From Saccoglossus kowalevskii (lineage: Eukaryota > Hemichordata > Enteropneusta > Harrimaniidae), in contig NW_003130854.1 of assembly GCF_000003605.2 (NCBI RefSeq), positions 438,072-502,071 on the forward strand: a stretch of 64,000 nucleotides of DNA, in the 5' to 3' direction. Both the position numbers and the translations under genes were made by a program. Positions 61,851-64,000 of this stretch are shown here, one piece after another. Under the pieces are notes generated by a model that worked only from the letters and a program-made list of their open reading frames with translations, was not told the DNA's origin and did no database searches. Numbering within the stretch: position 1 is the first letter of the stretch; each line of letters starts with the position of its first letter.

Positions 61851-62370
61851 TTTTTAGCTCTGCTGTCGACTTTGTCGAGCGGAGCTTATCATATGACTGA
61901 TTGTCCGTCGTTGTCGTCCGTGTCAATGTTTTACTTTTTCGACTTATCTTGAAAACTACAAGCCTGAATGCTTTGATACTTGGTGTATATGTACCTTGAG
62001 TAGACCTCTCTCAGATTTGTTCATTTCATGATGATATCTTCAATTCTTTAATTTTGGTGAATATTTTTGTCTTTCTTGGTAAAAAGTGATATTTTCGACT
62101 TCTTGTTAAAAACCGCAAGTCCAATTGCTTTGATATTACATATATAGGTAATACATGTGGACCTCTTTCAGATTTGTTAATTTCGTTGTGATATCTTCAA
62201 TTATCTAATTTTTATGATTATTTTTGGTGAAAAGTGATATTTTTGAATTCTTGTTGAAAACAGCAAGTCCTGTTGCTTTTATACTATACATATTGTTCAT
62301 TTTCTAATGATATCTTCTGTTCTTTAATTGCAATGTGCATTGCCAACAGCGGAGCTATCTCAGCTGACAG
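61851..62370. repeat. Dispersed repeat with about 150-bp internal units
   Basis: It starts with a hairpin (AGCTCTGCTGTCGAC / GTCGAGCGGAGCT, 61856-61886) then TTATCATATGACTGATTGTC and CGTCGTTGTCGTCCG. Three internal units share CTTGTTAAAAACCGCAAGTC, TTGCTTTGATATT, GACCTCTTTCAGATTTGTTA and GATATCTTCAATT, with TGCTTT at 61969, 62126 and 62274 (157 and 148 bp apart). It closes near GCGGAGCTATCTCAGCTGAC. The CCGTC-rich head with AGCTTAT is a motif I associate with abundant repeats of marine invertebrate genomes. Non-coding. Confidence 0.65.
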
Positions 62371-64000
62371 GCTGCTTGTTAATGTTTACAGTAAATTTTC
62401 CAAATTCGGCAAACATTCTGCGTATTACATTCAATTCAATTCAAGTCTCATTTAAATATTGTATGACCATTTTTGTTTATGTTTGAGCAACAGAATAGGC
62501 AATAAATAAACTTTATAAATTCTTTGGCCTAATGCAGCTGTGTTGCATACACAGTTCTTAGCTGCATAGCTTGAATGACCTTAGGTTTTAATTATTGCCT
62601 TAGTCATGGTAATATGAAGTACAGCAACAACTAAGTGCTTATTATGGATAATTGTAAATCACCTATTTGTAATAAGATTGTAAATTACTAATGAGTTAGT
62701 TGTATTAGAATACTTGTCACTCCACACTTGAATTTTAACCACTAAAAGGGATTGCATTTTTTTTAAATGAATCAATCGAGAGGCTTCAACTTCATTGTGA
62801 ATATTATACAATTGATAGAGGAATATGAAGGTGTACTCTTAGAATTGAACTTGTAAGAAAAGATACATGTCTTGGATCATTAATAATATGTTGAGCTTCA
62901 TGCAAAGCAAAATTAAAGAGGAAATTCTGCAAATTTGAAACAATAGACTACTACTGGTATTTAAAATGGAAATTTTATTCATTATTTAAATTGGCCAAGA
63001 TCAATCAAGCTGGTCTTTTGTTTGTCTGTATCAGTATACATGTACATGTATAAGGCGATGGTCGCTTACGCAGTGCATGTCTGAACTTTTTGTAAACAAA
63101 TGATGTATTTCACTTGCGTTACGTTGTGTGTGCCGCTATAAATTTCATATCAAACATGACATGACCCAACGACCTCCATCCTGTAAGTGATGATAATTTC
63201 ATTATTAACCAATGAACACTTGTCAGTATGAGTACAGAGCTCGAAATTCACCATGGAGGCCATGGAGTTGATTGATTTGATGGCCTACCTGAATACATAA
63301 ATAAATGCCCTTCATAATCATATGTCTTTCACAATAAGTCTATTAAACATTTTCAGAAATTATTTGCTTGAATTGTTTTCAAGCCCTGTACGTGTATGTA
63401 TTGACATCTGTCTGACCTTCTAGTCAAGGTACTGCAATATTGTTCTCTGGATTCGGGTTGTTCAAATCTTTATATCTCCGCTTAACTTAATGAATATTGA
63501 CACAAGGTGCGTTGTCTAACCTCGCTCCTTCAGGTGAAAGCCTGATGCAAGTAATCTCATTTCCGTGCAAGGCTTCACTTGCATAATATGTAAACTATGT
63601 GCTATTTATAGACTGCCCAGGCAGGTAACATAGGATATAACAATGACAGATATTTCAACTTCAAGGGGTACGTAATTTAATGTGTCTTAATCATGCAGCA
63701 CATCTCTACATATCAAGTCCTGGGAACGGTGAAGATATCTGGAGATTTTTGTTATCTCCGTTTTGTTGCTATAGCTGCGACATCTTCACCATGGCAACCT
63801 GTGCAGCTGATGTACATGTAGTTGTGGCACGTCGTCATGTAACACTCCTCTCAATCAGCTTATGACACTCACAATTTTTTAAGAGCAAAACATGATGTAC
63901 ATACATAAAGTATCTGTCACTCTTGTCATCCTTGCTCAGTAATGTTGCCGTGGTTACTTAATCTTTTCAGAAAATGGAGTAACGGTAATGATGAGAAAAC

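Larger units (their letters stand above)
54527..64000 (+). other. Start of the second YPEL intron, running off the window
   Basis: The GTAAGA donor at 54527 opens this intron. I looked for the expected next coding segment (vertebrate SFQGSQGRAYLFNSV and the second CxxC) and did not find it before 64000, so the intron is at least 9.4 kb. It is CpG-poor and contains a minisatellite, TA-flanked elements and an arrayed dispersed repeat. Between them (55180-57450, 57665-59418, 59622-61850, 62370-64000) I see only AT-rich sequence without recognisable features. Confidence 0.75.

Noticed and set aside
63950-64000. Possible second YPEL exon after CTTTTCAG at the window end
   Set aside because: The following bases (AAAATGGAGTAACGG) do not encode the expected SFQGSQGRAY segment in any frame.

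Overview
The window is eukaryotic, AT-rich and almost entirely non-coding. It has no bacterial-type gene packing. It has a GT-AG split gene, long microsatellites, LINE pieces and many short inverted-repeat DNA elements. The Yippee-like exon, the LINE types and the dispersed repeat families suggest a marine invertebrate. A hemichordate, amphioxus or a lophotrochozoan would all fit, and I cannot choose between them from sequence alone. Two assembly gaps are present (25172-25522 and 46928-46977).

The one gene I can name with confidence is a YPEL1-4-type Yippee-like gene on the + strand. Its first coding exon is at 54171-54526, with a 254-nt 5' leader and 34 codons ending exactly at a GTAAGA donor. 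The rest of the protein is not visible and must lie beyond 64000. The gene probably starts near 34.1-34.8 kb. CpG frequency collapses there (I counted 26 CpG in 34061-34560 and 2 in 35561-36060) and stays low through the rest of the window. This is what germline gene-body methylation does to transcribed DNA in invertebrates. A CRE palindrome, an E-box and a GTGAGT donor sit on the CpG-rich side. I therefore read 34.3-54.2 kb as a roughly 20-kb first intron and 54.5-64 kb as the start of the second.

Region by region: 1-34 kb is CpG-bearing and mostly featureless, apparently intergenic DNA. It holds two broken LINE pieces (2.7-3.2 kb, RTE/CR1-like C-terminus; 7.96-8.4 kb, Tx1/L1-clade reverse transcriptase). 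It also has long (TA)n and (TG)n runs, a candidate noncoding first exon near 12.8-13.0 kb, a 1.2-kb inverted-repeat element at 18.65-19.84 kb, two TTAA-flanked elements sharing one TTAA at 20.63-21.01 kb, and a cluster of three palindrome-rich elements at 22.48-24.83 kb. An unassigned open stretch followed by a poly(A) signal lies at 30.27-30.57 kb. The perfect CRE palindrome TGACGTCA occurs 11 times in the window, ten of them left of 34.1 kb.

34.8-64 kb is CpG-poor intron carrying a different set of mobile DNA: TA-flanked elements (39.75, 57.45 and 59.42 kb), a TAA-flanked Harbinger-type element (40.96 kb), a roughly 74-bp satellite with higher-order structure (45.2-46.9 kb), a hairpin element (48.3 kb), a minus-strand LINE 3' end (49.77-50.24 kb), a second copy of the 20.6-kb TTAA element in inverted orientation (51.94 kb) and several 45-154 bp tandem duplications. 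I found no tRNA, rRNA, CRISPR array, retroviral element or known microRNA.
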